The notes beneath the pieces were generated by a model. That model ran no database searches. It saw only the letters and a list, made by a program, of their open reading frames with translations, and had not been told where the DNA came from. From Actinomyces provencensis (GTDB taxonomy: Bacteria > Actinomycetota > Actinomycetes > Actinomycetales > Actinomycetaceae), in contig NZ_LT700212.1 of assembly GCF_900155435.1 (NCBI RefSeq), positions 1,778,102 to 1,842,101 on the forward strand: a DNA stretch of 64,000 nt, given 5' to 3'. The position numbers and the translations under genes are program-made. This document shows, piece by piece, positions 54,050 through 64,000 of this stretch. Numbering within the stretch: position 1 is the first letter of the stretch; each line of letters begins with the position of its first letter.

Positions 54050-55420
54050 TCAGGCGGATGGTGGGACGGCTGCAGGGGTGAGGGGGGCCGGTGCGGACAC
54101 TGACGCCGCTGCGGTCACCGGTGCCGGTGCGGACGCCGGCGGTGGCGCCGCGACCGGAGCCGAGGCCGGCAACCTGTGTCCGGAGAGGTCGAAACCCGGC
54201 TGGGGTGGGTGCACGAGGAAGGTCAGGGCGGATCCGACCAGGTAGAGCCCGGCGTAGGTCCAGCAGACCCCACCCACCCCGACCACCGGCAACAGCACCG
54301 TGGCGATGGCGGGCCCTGCGAATGTGGTGAGCCCGGAGGCGAGGTTGTGGGCCGAGATCGCAGCGCCCTTGTGCCGGGGCGCGAGCGCCGGGAAGACGGC
54401 CCCCATCGGGACGAAGGCCGTCACGCCGAGACCCAGCAGGACCGCGGCGGCCAGCATGACGCCCATGTTCGCCCCGAACAGCCGCGGCGCGTAGAAGAAG
54501 GCGAGGGTCGCAGCGGCACAGAACCAGCAGCCGTACCAGCGCATCTGCCGCATCCAACCGAAGCGGTCCCCCAGGCGTCCCCACATCACGTTGCCGAAGA
54601 CCGTGACGGTGAACATCGCCGCCCAGATCCTCATCCAGTCGGAGAGGGTGAACCAGTCGGAGGACCCCGGTGTGTTCCCCGTCAGGTACAGGGGCATGAT
54701 CACGGGGAACCCGTAGAGCGTCAGGTTGCAGATGACGCGGATCACCGCGGCCACGGCGATGCGACGGTCCTCGACGAGGATGGTGGCCCCGCGCGTCAGC
54801 TCGCGCAGTTTCTCCGACCGGTCCAGCCCCTCCGAGTCCGCCCTCGCCGGGCTGCGGGGGACCAGGAGGACACAGATGAGCGTGCCCGCCAGTGCCCATC
54901 CCAGTGAGAGCCACAGCGTGTGGTACTCCCCGATCCAGGGGACCGTCCAGCTGGGCAGGTAGGCACCCAGGACCCCGATGCCGATGGAGTAGGAGGTCCA
55001 GAACCATCCCATCGCCGAACCCAGCCGCGCGGTGTCGACGGTCTGGGCGATGAGCACGACGAAGCTGTAGATGAAGAGGGGGTATCCGACGCCACGCAGC
55101 GCATAGACCAGCAGGATCAGGGGGTAGGAGCCCAGTGGCAGTGCCACCGTCAGCAGGACGAGGTGCAGGGTGACCCAGGCGCCGGCACCGACGAGCATGA
55201 TCCGGCGCGCGCCGAACATCTCGGCCAGCACGCCCGAGGACCAGCCCGCCAACGCTGCGACCAGGCCGTAGCAGGTGAAGACGAGGGACGCCTGGGTCGC
55301 CGAGAACCCGAGGTCCACGAGGTACTTGGACAGGAAGGTCAGTTCGAAGCCGTCGCCCGTCATGAAGACGGCGATGGCCACGAAGCCGAAGACCAGTCGG
55401 GGATGTGTCCGTGGGTTCAC
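54050..55420 (-). CDS. MFS polyol permease (RbtT/DalT-like)
   Basis: 456 residues, 12 helices and a Pro/Ala-rich C-terminal tail (about 425-456). '[20 protein letters not shown]', '[17 protein letters not shown]' and '[19 protein letters not shown]' match the RbtT/DalT/CsbX subgroup for ribitol, arabitol or xylitol. First gene of the polyol operon. Substrate identity inferred from family and the dehydrogenase. Confidence 0.85.
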   Translation of the reverse strand: MNPRTHPRLVFGFVAIAVFMTGDGFELTFLSKYLVDLGFSATQASLVFTCYGLVAALAGWSSGVLAEMFGARRIMLVGAGAWVTLHLVLLTVALPLGSYPLILLVYALRGVGYPLFIYSFVVLIAQTVDTARLGSAMGWFWTSYSIGIGVLGAYLPSWTVPWIGEYHTLWLSLGWALAGTLICVLLVPRSPARADSEGLDRSEKLRELTRGATILVEDRRIAVAAVIRVICNLTLYGFPVIMPLYLTGNTPGSSDWFTLSDWMRIWAAMFTVTVFGNVMWGRLGDRFGWMRQMRWYGCWFCAAATLAFFYAPRLFGANMGVMLAAAVLLGLGVTAFVPMGAVFPALAPRHKGAAISAHNLASGLTTFAGPAIATVLLPVVGVGGVCWTYAGLYLVGSALTFLVHPPQPGFDLSGHRLPASAPVAAPPPASAPAPVTAAASVSAPAPLTPAAVPPSA

Positions 55421-55571
55421 AGGAGGTCACCTCATCGTGTCCGGTCGACGGCCGCTCCGCCGACGTCCCCCAGTCTCGTCACACGACGGGACCCCTCCCA
55501 GCACTCCCCATGCCCGGTCCTGGTACTTTCATGCCCCGCCCCTCCGCGTCAGGGTGCAGACGCGGAGGGTC

Positions 55572-56201
55572 CTAGGCGCCGGGAACAGGAGCGTTGTAGC
55601 CCTGACCGATGGCCAGGATCAGCACGAAGACGGATGCGACGGTGAGGAGGCCCAGGAGGATGGAACTCCCCACGAACAGGACGGTCCCCAGTGCCCCCCG
55701 GCCGTACCCGGCCCCCCGGGCCAGGCGTTCGGCCTCGTCCAGACGCAGCCCCCGCCCGAGAATGCCGAGCACCACCAGGGCGCCGACAGCCACACGGACC
55801 ACCGGGGAGGCGATGCCTCCCGTCGCGCCGGACACACCCGGTTGGAAGAGGGCGAGCAGCACCCAACCCAGCCAGAAGGACCACAGCGCCCCTTCCCGCA
55901 GGGCGAGCCCCGCGGGCCGCACACGATCCCTGAGACGTCGACCCACCACCAGTGGCACCGCGTGTCCCAGCAGCCACCACACCCCGGCGAGGGGCAGGAG
56001 GACGAGGCCGACACCGAAGAGCCAGTTCCCCGCCATCCGGGCGGGGGTGGTGCCCCCGGCGACGCCGAGCACCACGGCTGCGGCCAGCACGGCTGCGCCC
56101 AGTGCGAACGTGCCTGCGGGTGTGGGCAGTGTGTTGGCCAGCAGGCCGCGGGACCCGGACAGGCCCTCCGCGGTCGCGTCCTCGTCATGCACGGTGTTCA
56201 T
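55572..56201 (-). CDS. Hypothetical membrane protein (209 aa)
   Basis: Five to six hydrophobic helices (for example 'GTFALGAAVLAAAVVLGVAG', 'GALGTVLFVGSSILLGLL'). No family recognised. Downstream of the 56346-56942 gene in the same direction. Confidence 0.65.
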   Translation of the reverse strand: MNTVHDEDATAEGLSGSRGLLANTLPTPAGTFALGAAVLAAAVVLGVAGGTTPARMAGNWLFGVGLVLLPLAGVWWLLGHAVPLVVGRRLRDRVRPAGLALREGALWSFWLGWVLLALFQPGVSGATGGIASPVVRVAVGALVVLGILGRGLRLDEAERLARGAGYGRGALGTVLFVGSSILLGLLTVASVFVLILAIGQGYNAPVPGA

Positions 56202-56345
56202 CGGGAGCTCCGGGTCGGGGCGACGGGTGTCGGGTGGGTGAGGCGCTGGCGGACATGGCGGCCCCGGGTGTCCCGGACCACTCGCCGTGCCAGCCGGCGC
56301 GTGGACCGGACAGGGGCAGGCAGGGGCGCCACGCAGTGGTGCACG

Positions 56346-56942
56346 TCATCCCTCCTCACCACGGATCCAGTCGTTGATGCGGGCGCGCACGGCGTCCCCC
56401 TCCTCGTCCATCGCATCGGTGGGTCTCCCGAGGGCGCGGCGCACCCGTCGGCGCCCGTTGCGGGTGGTGAGGAGTGCGTACTCCTTGGTCCCCGCAGCCT
56501 CGCCCACGAGGATTCCCCTCGTGAACCAGCGCTCCGCACGGGTCAGCTCGCCACACCCCTCCAGGAGTTCCCCGATCCTCGTGTGGATGTCGGCATCGCG
56601 CAGTCTGCGTCGCGCCAGCCCGTCCGCGACGTCCGTGAGGACCTTGAGGTCCTCCCTCGCCGCTGCCACCTCCATCCGGGTGAGCGCAGCGACGTAGGCT
56701 CCCCTATCCCCGCCAGGGTCAACCTCCTCCGCGAGGAGTGCCACCTTCTCGGCGTCCTCCCATTCCCCGAGGCCGGCGAAGTCCTCGCCCGCCAGTTCCA
56801 GCATGCCCAGCGGGTCCACGTCCTCGTCGAGGACGAATTCGGGATCGCTGACCCACGCCACGAGGGTGTCGGCACGTCCACGGTCGCCGCCGAACCCCCA
56901 GTCGAGCTCCTTGAAGTCGTCGTCCGAGATGCGAGTTGTCAT
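56346..56942 (-). CDS. Hypothetical TPR-like protein (198 aa)
   Basis: Soluble, acidic and helical. 'CGELTRAERWFTRGILVGE' and 'EWEDAEKVALLAEEVDPGGD' resemble helical repeats of TPR type. Residues 1-20 (MTTRISDDDF) suggest a natural start. No domain can be named with certainty. Confidence 0.6.
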   Translation of the reverse strand: MTTRISDDDFKELDWGFGGDRGRADTLVAWVSDPEFVLDEDVDPLGMLELAGEDFAGLGEWEDAEKVALLAEEVDPGGDRGAYVAALTRMEVAAAREDLKVLTDVADGLARRRLRDADIHTRIGELLEGCGELTRAERWFTRGILVGEAAGTKEYALLTTRNGRRRVRRALGRPTDAMDEEGDAVRARINDWIRGEEG

Positions 56943-57024
56943 GGCTCCCAGTGTCCCAGACCCGGAGGGACCCGGACAGCGGTGCCGTCACAGGGAGACC
57001 GGAGGGCCACCCACGACGTCCTCG

Positions 57025-58149
57025 TCACGACGGGGTGTAGGGGCTCACGACCACCTCGACGCGCTGGAGGTCCTTGACCTCGGAGTAGCCGGTGGAGGCC
57101 ATGGTGCGGCGCAGGGCACCGACGAAGTTCAGTGATCCGTCCGCCCGGGTGGAGGGCCCGTAGAGGATCTGGCGCATGGTGCCCACGGTGCCGACATGGG
57201 CCCGGTGCCCGCGCGGCATGTCGGGGTGGGTGGCCTCCGACCCCCAGTGCCATCCGCGCCCCGGGGCCTCCTCCGCGCGTGCGAGGGCGGCACCCAGCAT
57301 CACCGCATCCGCGCCGCACGCGATGGCCCGCGTCAGGTCCCCGGACAGGCCGATGCCACCGTCGGCGATGACGTGGACGTAGCGTCCCCCGGACTCGTCC
57401 ATGTAGTCACGCCGGGCTGCGGCGACATCTGCGATGGCGGTCGCCATGGGGGCGTGCACCCCCAGGGAGCGCCGTGTCGAGTGAGCCGCCCCTCCCCCGA
57501 ACCCGACGAGGACTCCCGCCGCACCCGTGCGCATGAGGTGCAGGGCAGCGGTGTCGGTGGAGACACCCCCGACGATGACCGGCACGTCGAGCTCGTAGAT
57601 GAACCGCTTGAGGTTCAGCGGCTCCGAGCGGGAGGAGACGTGCTCGGCCGATACGGTGGTCCCACGGATGACGAAGAGGTCGACCCCGGCGTCGACCACA
57701 GCGCGCCAGTAGCGGTGGGTGCGCTGGGGGGACAGCTTGCCGGCCACCACCACCCCGGCCCGGCGGATCTCCTGGAGCCTCGCGGTGATGAGCTCTGGTT
57801 TGATGGGCTCGGAGTAGATCTGCTGGAGCCGCGCGATGGAGTTCTCCTCGCGCAGGTGGGCGATCTCCTCGAAGAGCGCCGTCGGGTCCTCGTAGCGTGT
57901 CCACAGGCCGTCGAGGTCGAGGACGCCGATCCCCCCGAGCCGCCCGAACTCGATCGCGGTGGTCGGGCTCATCACGGAGTCCATGGGGGCGGCCATGATC
58001 GGGATGTCGACGTGGTAGGCATCGATCTGCCACCCGACGTTGACGTCCTCGGGATCGCGGGTGCGCCGTGACGGCACCAGTGCGATGTCGTCGAGCGAGT
58101 AGGCCCTGCGTCCGCGCTTGCCCCGGCCGATCTCCACTTCGTTGCTCAC
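57025..58149 (-). CDS. guaB3: GuaB3, IMPDH-related protein
   Basis: 374 residues, IMPDH TIM barrel without CBS domains. N-terminus 'EIGRGKRGRRAYSLDDIALV' and 'FGRLGGIGVLDLDGLWTRYE' are GuaB3 hallmarks. The catalytic loop reads 'GGGAAHSTRRSLGVHAP', lacking the active-site Cys of true IMPDH. Purine-related role unknown. True guaB lies 1.9 kb away. Confidence 0.9.
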   Translation of the reverse strand: MSNEVEIGRGKRGRRAYSLDDIALVPSRRTRDPEDVNVGWQIDAYHVDIPIMAAPMDSVMSPTTAIEFGRLGGIGVLDLDGLWTRYEDPTALFEEIAHLREENSIARLQQIYSEPIKPELITARLQEIRRAGVVVAGKLSPQRTHRYWRAVVDAGVDLFVIRGTTVSAEHVSSRSEPLNLKRFIYELDVPVIVGGVSTDTAALHLMRTGAAGVLVGFGGGAAHSTRRSLGVHAPMATAIADVAAARRDYMDESGGRYVHVIADGGIGLSGDLTRAIACGADAVMLGAALARAEEAPGRGWHWGSEATHPDMPRGHRAHVGTVGTMRQILYGPSTRADGSLNFVGALRRTMASTGYSEVKDLQRVEVVVSPYTPS

Positions 58150-58291
58150 GGGTCGATCCTATTCGCACGCGTTGCGGAACGGGTCACGGGAGCCCCACAC
58201 GGCTGCGGGCCCGTCGCGTCGGGGACCGGGTGTGACCGGCCGCAGGCGGCAGCATCCCCGAAGCGGACAGGTGTCGCCCGGGGAGCAGGGG

Positions 58292-58873
58292 TCACCGGGC
58301 CTCGATGAGTCGGGGACGGGGGCCTTCGAGCCTCGCGACGGAGATCTTCACCTCCGTGACCTCCCGCCGCAGGCCCTCCAGGCCGACATCGAGCTTGTCG
58401 AGCCGCCCGTCGATGCCGTCGAGCCTGCCATCGAGTTGGTCGAACCTGCTGGTGACCGCGTCGAAGCGGAGGGCGGACTCGGAGCGCACAGCGGCGTCAC
58501 CACTGGCCATCTCCGCACGCAGGGTGGACCCCAGCCCCGCCATCTCCTCACGCAGGGCGGTCCCCAGCCCCGCCATCTCCTCACGCAGGGCGGTCCCCAG
58601 CCCCGCCATCTCGGCACGCAGGGCCGCATCCCCACTCGCGATCTCCGCACGCAGGGAGATCGCCAGACCTGCGATCTCACCGCGTGTCTCGGTGTCCCCC
58701 TCGACGATCTCGCGATGCAGCGAGTCCCTGGTGTCACGCAGCTCGTTCTCGATCCGGAGGAAGCGGTCGTCCAGCCGGGCCTCCATCCTGGTGCTGCTCA
58801 TGTGGAAGTAGGTCAGGAGCGCGATCAACGCCGCGCCGACCGTGCCGATCGTCGTGATGATCTCCGCACTCAC
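58292..58873 (-). CDS. Membrane-anchored coiled-coil protein
   Basis: About 193 residues from GTG 58873 (GGGGA 8 bp upstream). One N-terminal helix ('IITTIGTVGAALIALLTYF'), then a long coiled coil with near-identical 11-residue repeats (REEMAGLGTAL, about 90-130) and a heptad tail ('QLDGRLDGIDGRLDKLDVGL'). No enzyme motif. Confidence 0.7.
   Translation of the reverse strand: MSAEIITTIGTVGAALIALLTYFHMSSTRMEARLDDRFLRIENELRDTRDSLHREIVEGDTETRGEIAGLAISLRAEIASGDAALRAEMAGLGTALREEMAGLGTALREEMAGLGSTLRAEMASGDAAVRSESALRFDAVTSRFDQLDGRLDGIDGRLDKLDVGLEGLRREVTEVKISVARLEGPRPRLIEAR
58507..58620 (-). repeat. 33-bp in-frame direct repeats in coiled-coil gene
   Basis: Three near-perfect 33-bp units encode the 11-residue REEMAGLGTAL repeat; two are identical. 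Period divisible by three keeps the coiled coil in frame. Confidence 0.75.
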
Positions 58874-59142
58874 CGTGACCACGTCCCCATTCTGCCCGAC
58901 CCATCGGCGGATGCCAACGGTGGAGCCAGCTTCCCGGCGACCCCTCGTCCCTGCCAGTCCTGGTGCCCACGGTTGTGGACGGACGACGGGCCGCAGGGGC
59001 AGTTGTGGACAGTTCCGCTCCCGCGCACGTCCGGGGGAGGCCTCCTGGCCGGGGAGTTGGGGGAGATGCGCCCTCCGTCCCCCAGGTGCACATGCCGTGG
59101 CGCACACTGTGGGCACGGGAACAGAGCGACCGAGGAGGAGAC

Positions 59143-59853
59143 GTGAACTGGACGGAAGCACCCTGGCTGGGCTTCGACACCGAGACGACCGGGGTCGACG
59201 TCGCACGTGACCGGCTGGTCACCGCAGCACTGGTCCTGAGGCCGGGTGGCATGGATGCCTCGGCACCGGACCGGGAGAGGACCTGGTTGGCCGACCCCGG
59301 GGTGGAGATCCCCGGCGCTGCCACCGAGGTCCACGGGATCTCGACCGAGCGGGCACGTGAGGAGGGCCGCCCCGTCGTGGACGTCCTCGACGAGGTCGCG
59401 ACCACGCTCGTCGACCACTGGCGCCAGGGCAACCCAGTGGTCGCCTTCAACGCCTCCTACGACATCTCACTCGTCAACAACGAGTTGCGTCGCCACGGGC
59501 TGGGCTCCTTCGAGGAGCGCCTCGGCACTGGCCCCGCACCCGTCGTCGATCCCCTGGTGCTCGACCGGGCCCTGGACCGCTACCGGCGCGGCAAGAAGAC
59601 CCTCGCCGCCATGGCGCCGGTCTACGGCGTGGAGCTGTCCGAGGACGCCCACACCGCTGAGGTCGACGTGGCCATGACCCTGGACGTCCTGGCTGCCATG
59701 GCCCGTCGGTTCCCACGGATCGCCGCCATGGACGGTGCCGAGCTCCACGCCTTCGAGGTGGACGCCCACCGCACCTGGGCCGTGGACTTCGAGAAGTGGC
59801 TGCGTTCCAAGGGACGCGACGCCCACATCTCCCCCCACTGGCCCCAGGGCTGA
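59143..59853 (+). CDS. DEDDh 3'-5' exonuclease (DnaQ-like)
   Basis: 236 residues from GTG 59143 behind GAGGAGGAG. ExoI 'LGFDTETTGVD', ExoII 'VVAFNASYDISLVN', ExoIII 'DAHTAEVDVAMT' give the DEDDh metal ligands. Stand-alone epsilon-like exonuclease, probably for repair or RNA/DNA trimming. Its partner polymerase is not here. Confidence 0.88.
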   Translation: MNWTEAPWLGFDTETTGVDVARDRLVTAALVLRPGGMDASAPDRERTWLADPGVEIPGAATEVHGISTERAREEGRPVVDVLDEVATTLVDHWRQGNPVVAFNASYDISLVNNELRRHGLGSFEERLGTGPAPVVDPLVLDRALDRYRRGKKTLAAMAPVYGVELSEDAHTAEVDVAMTLDVLAAMARRFPRIAAMDGAELHAFEVDAHRTWAVDFEKWLRSKGRDAHISPHWPQG

Positions 59854-60041
59854 TCGGTCCCACCACGCAGCCGAGTGCGGCCCCGGCACTGCTCCGGGCG
59901 ATCTGTGCGCGCGTCGCCTCCGCCACTCACTCGGCGGACACGGATCTCCGGGCACGTGGCCGACCGCATGCTGGGCTGGCGCCACAGACACGGCGGCGTC
60001 CGGGGTCCCGCAGGACGCCGTCCGGACAGCTGCTCAGTCCG

Positions 60042-61571
<1,530 letters not shown>

Positions 61572-61836
61572 TTAGGTGGGGCCCACCCCCCACCCCGACG
61601 CGAGAGTGGTCACACCCCACGGGGGCGTCGTCGCTGCCGGGAGGGGGAAGGGACCCGTGACGTGGTCCGACACGCACCACCCGGACCCACACGTCCGGCA
61701 CTGTGGCCTCCCCCGGGGGACGGGGCCGGGCCCACCTGTGCGCGCACGAGGGCGGACACCGCGTGCGCGGACACCGCGTGTCCGGACACACCGTGGGCCC
61801 CGCCGGCCCAGTGGCGGCCCCGCGGGGCCGCAGCCC

Positions 61837-63120
61837 TCAGTCCAGCGGGGCCAGGAGCCCGTCCCTGATCGCCGTGGCGAAGGTCGGGGTCACGGGCAGG
61901 CGCGGCAGGAGCAGCATCTGGGCGACGTGGTAGGCGTCGGGCTTGCCCGGCCACGTACGGGTACCGGGCGCATTCTCGGGAGTGAGCTCGTGGTACCAGC
62001 GTCCGGGTGCTTCCCGCAGGTACTGGTCGGCGTAGGCCACCCAGGTGGCGAAGTCCTTGCTCAGGGACTCGATCTCCTCCTCGTGTCCGCCCTCGTCGGC
62101 GAGGACGCGGCCCAGCACCACGGCGGCACCGATGCCCTCGCACAGCACCCAGTGCATGCGCTCGCGCACCACTGGCGTCCCGTCGAAGTCGGTCGTGTAG
62201 ACGAAGCCGGGCGCACCGTCGACGTCCCAGCCGTCCTCGACCGCGCGTGCGAAGAGGTGACGGGCGCCGTCGAGCATCCACTCACCGGGTTCCTCACCCA
62301 GCGCCAGCAGGGCCGCGCGGGCCTGCAGCATGAGCCTGGACCATTCGATGCCGTGCCCGGGGGTGACGCCGAAGGGCCGGAAGGGGTGTGCGGGCTGGTC
62401 ACGGTTGTAGTCGGGGAGGACCTTCCAGTCGGCCGTGAAGTGCTCGGGGATGCGCCAGTTGCGTTCCTGGGCGCGGTCGTGGACGAAGAGGAGGATGCCG
62501 CGGGCACGGTCCAGCCACTTGCGGTCCCCCGTCACGTCCCAGGCGGAGAGGTAGCACTCGGTGGTGTGCATGTTGGCGTTGATGCCGCGGTAGTCCTCGG
62601 TCTCCGTGAAGGCGACGTCCCAGGACTCGCGCACGCGCCCGAACTCGGGCTCCCACCAGAAACGGTCCTGGGCGTCCAGGGCGGCGTCGAGGAGCTCCTG
62701 GCCACCGGGGCGACCGGCGGCCACCGCCGAGGTACCGGCCAGGACGACGAATGCGTGGGCGTAGGCCTCCTTGCGGGTTCCCTCCCAGGGGATGCCCGCG
62801 CCGTGCTCGTCCGTGCCGTGGGCGATCGCGGAGTACCAGCCGCCGTGCTCCTCGTCGTGGAAGGGACCCCTCAGGGCGGCGATCCCGTGGTCGGCGAGCT
62901 CCGCGGCACCCTCGATGCCCTGCAGGGCCGCCAGGCAGAAGACATGCGTCATGCGGCAGGTGATCCACAGTTCGACGGGGCGTGAGGTGTCGACCTCACC
63001 CTCGGGTCCCATGTAGCCGAACCCGGTCGCAACCCGTGAGTTGCGTGCGAAGTCGACGACCGCACGGAACTCGGTGTCGAACTCTGCGCGGACTGCTCGA
63101 TCGTCCCAAGGGGTGTCCAT
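61837..63120 (-). CDS. AGE-family N-acylglucosamine 2-epimerase-like protein
   Basis: About 427 residues from ATG 63120. (alpha/alpha)6 barrel signatures: 'LWITCRMTHVFCLAALQG', 'INANMHTTECYLSAWDVTGD', 'FRPFGVTPGHGIEWSRLML', with conserved His residues of AGE/YihS isomerases. Likely interconverts aldose and ketose or epimerises an N-acyl sugar; exact substrate unknown. The ISL3-type element lies 62 bp upstream of its start. Confidence 0.85.
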   Translation of the reverse strand: MDTPWDDRAVRAEFDTEFRAVVDFARNSRVATGFGYMGPEGEVDTSRPVELWITCRMTHVFCLAALQGIEGAAELADHGIAALRGPFHDEEHGGWYSAIAHGTDEHGAGIPWEGTRKEAYAHAFVVLAGTSAVAAGRPGGQELLDAALDAQDRFWWEPEFGRVRESWDVAFTETEDYRGINANMHTTECYLSAWDVTGDRKWLDRARGILLFVHDRAQERNWRIPEHFTADWKVLPDYNRDQPAHPFRPFGVTPGHGIEWSRLMLQARAALLALGEEPGEWMLDGARHLFARAVEDGWDVDGAPGFVYTTDFDGTPVVRERMHWVLCEGIGAAVVLGRVLADEGGHEEEIESLSKDFATWVAYADQYLREAPGRWYHELTPENAPGTRTWPGKPDAYHVAQMLLLPRLPVTPTFATAIRDGLLAPLD

Positions 63121-63182
63121 CGAAGGCCTTTCTGGCGGGGTGCGTCGTTGCGGGCCCGTCATCGGGACCCCAGCCAAAATTA

Positions 63183-64000
63183 GGCTCTTGTGACTGATCT
63201 GTGGGTGGTTGGGCGGGTCTGGACGGGTGCACGCCGTTCTCTCGTCTATGTTCCTGGCTTGTCGAGAGTCAGTAACGAAACAGGGAGAACGGCGTGCAGG
63301 AAACCACCCTATGGCGAGGGCTGCTGGGAGTCGAGAAGACCACGGTCGTCGAGCAGGTCGAGTATGACGCGGACGAGGGCATCGTGGTCGCGTCGGTGCG
63401 TGCGTCGGGGAAGCTGAGGCCTCGGTGCGGGAGGTGCGGCAGACGTGCTGCCCGTTACGACCTCGGTGAGGGGCTGCGGCGGTGGAGGGCGCTGGACCTG
63501 GGCCCTGTCCCGGTGTGGCTGGAAGCGGAGGCGCCGCGTGTGAAGTGTACTGAGCATGGGGTGATCGTCGCGCAGGTGCCGTGGGCGCGTCACGGTGCCG
63601 GACACACGAGGTTCTTCGACGATCAGGTCGCGTGGTTGGCGACAGTGTCCTCGAAGTCTGCCGTGAGGGAGTTGATGCGCATCGCGTGGCGCACGGTCGG
63701 AGCGATCGTTGCCCGCGTGTGGGACGACACCGCCGCCGAGACCGACCTGTTCGCCGGGCTCACCCGCATCGGGATCGATGAGATCAGCTACAAGAAGGGC
63801 CACAAGTACCTCACCGTCGTCGTCTGTCACGACACCGGCCGACTCGTGTGGGCAGCGCCTGGGCGGGACAAGAAGACGCTGCGAGCCTTCTTTGACGCCC
63901 TGGAGGCCTCCGGGGCGGGCAGGTGCGCCCAGGTCACGCATGTCAGTGCGGACGGGGCGGACTGGATCGGCGACGTCGTGGCGGAGAAGTGCCCTCATGC
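63183..64000 (+). mobile_element. ISL3-family insertion sequence, truncated by window edge
   Basis: Left end begins near GGCTCTTGTGACTG at 63183, just after an AT-rich AAAATTA that could be part of a target repeat. It contains a transposase gene that runs off the window, so the right end is not visible. Confidence 0.7.
63294..64000 (+). CDS. ISL3-family transposase (partial)
   Basis: N-terminal 235 residues from GTG 63294 (AGGGAG upstream). Zinc-ribbon 'RPRCGRCGRRAARYDLG' plus 'VKCTEHG', then the start of the DDE domain 'GLTRIGIDEISYKKGHKYLT' (first Asp) and 'VSADGADWIGDVVAEKCP' (second Asp region). The C-terminus with the Glu is beyond the window. Confidence 0.9.
   Translation, partial: MQETTLWRGLLGVEKTTVVEQVEYDADEGIVVASVRASGKLRPRCGRCGRRAARYDLGEGLRRWRALDLGPVPVWLEAEAPRVKCTEHGVIVAQVPWARHGAGHTRFFDDQVAWLATVSSKSAVRELMRIAWRTVGAIVARVWDDTAAETDLFAGLTRIGIDEISYKKGHKYLTVVVCHDTGRLVWAAPGRDKKTLRAFFDALEASGAGRCAQVTHVSADGADWIGDVVAEKCPH

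Overview
The window is high-GC bacterial DNA with GTG/TTG starts, ATGA/GTGA gene overlaps and several actinobacterial markers: DUF3039 beside a helicase, WhiB, GuaB3, a TadABC pilus locus with TadE/TadG-like genes, and smpB-ssrA near ftsEX-prfB. The organism is an actinobacterium. The tmRNA tag (AEQNRTDYVLAA) and overall content suggest Actinomycetaceae, but this is inference.

Left chromosomal flank (1-5540): a guanidinium exporter of the SMR family behind a guanidine-II riboswitch, a helicase/DUF3039 pair, nagB, an HU gene, and a decayed GNAT acetyltransferase.

Mobile block (about 5541-29360): material inserted at the 3' end of the tmRNA gene (ssrA, 28859-29231, minus). Copies of the ssrA 3' end lie at about 5608, 12881, 28858 and 29327, so at least two elements appear stacked in tandem. 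Element 1 (5.6-12.9 kb) has no integrase. It carries a DUF5131 (Gp37/Gp68) gene facing its three-Cys-motif partner gene tcmP, which is split by an IS256-family element, then an ImmA/IrrE protease gene coupled to a membrane-anchored HIRAN-like gene, divergent XRE regulators (one frameshifted), and a truncated excisionase-like gene. Element 2 (12.9-28.9 kb) has a tyrosine integrase next to ssrA, an excisionase-like HTH, a prim-pol/helicase gene cut by an IS1380-family element, a GTTCCC/GGGAAC repeat cluster that may be an origin, a WhiB-like gene, a lone tape-measure gene, a terminase-small-subunit-like gene, a class II tRNA with a GUC anticodon, and a compact operon of unknown small genes. It has no large terminase, portal or capsid gene, so it resembles a phage satellite or a stripped prophage.

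Right chromosomal flank (29.6-63.2 kb): smpB, an M23 peptidase, ftsX, ftsE and prfB; a frameshifted alpha/beta hydrolase; glutamate dehydrogenase; a KaiC-like/PPDK fusion; a tad pilus operon; a degenerate phosphotransferase; a DUF456 gene; an MFS transporter; divergent class II and class I fumarases; a polyol module (AraC regulator, dehydrogenase, MFS permease); guaB3 and guaB around a coiled-coil protein and an exonuclease; and an AGE-family epimerase. An ISL3-type element runs off the right edge.
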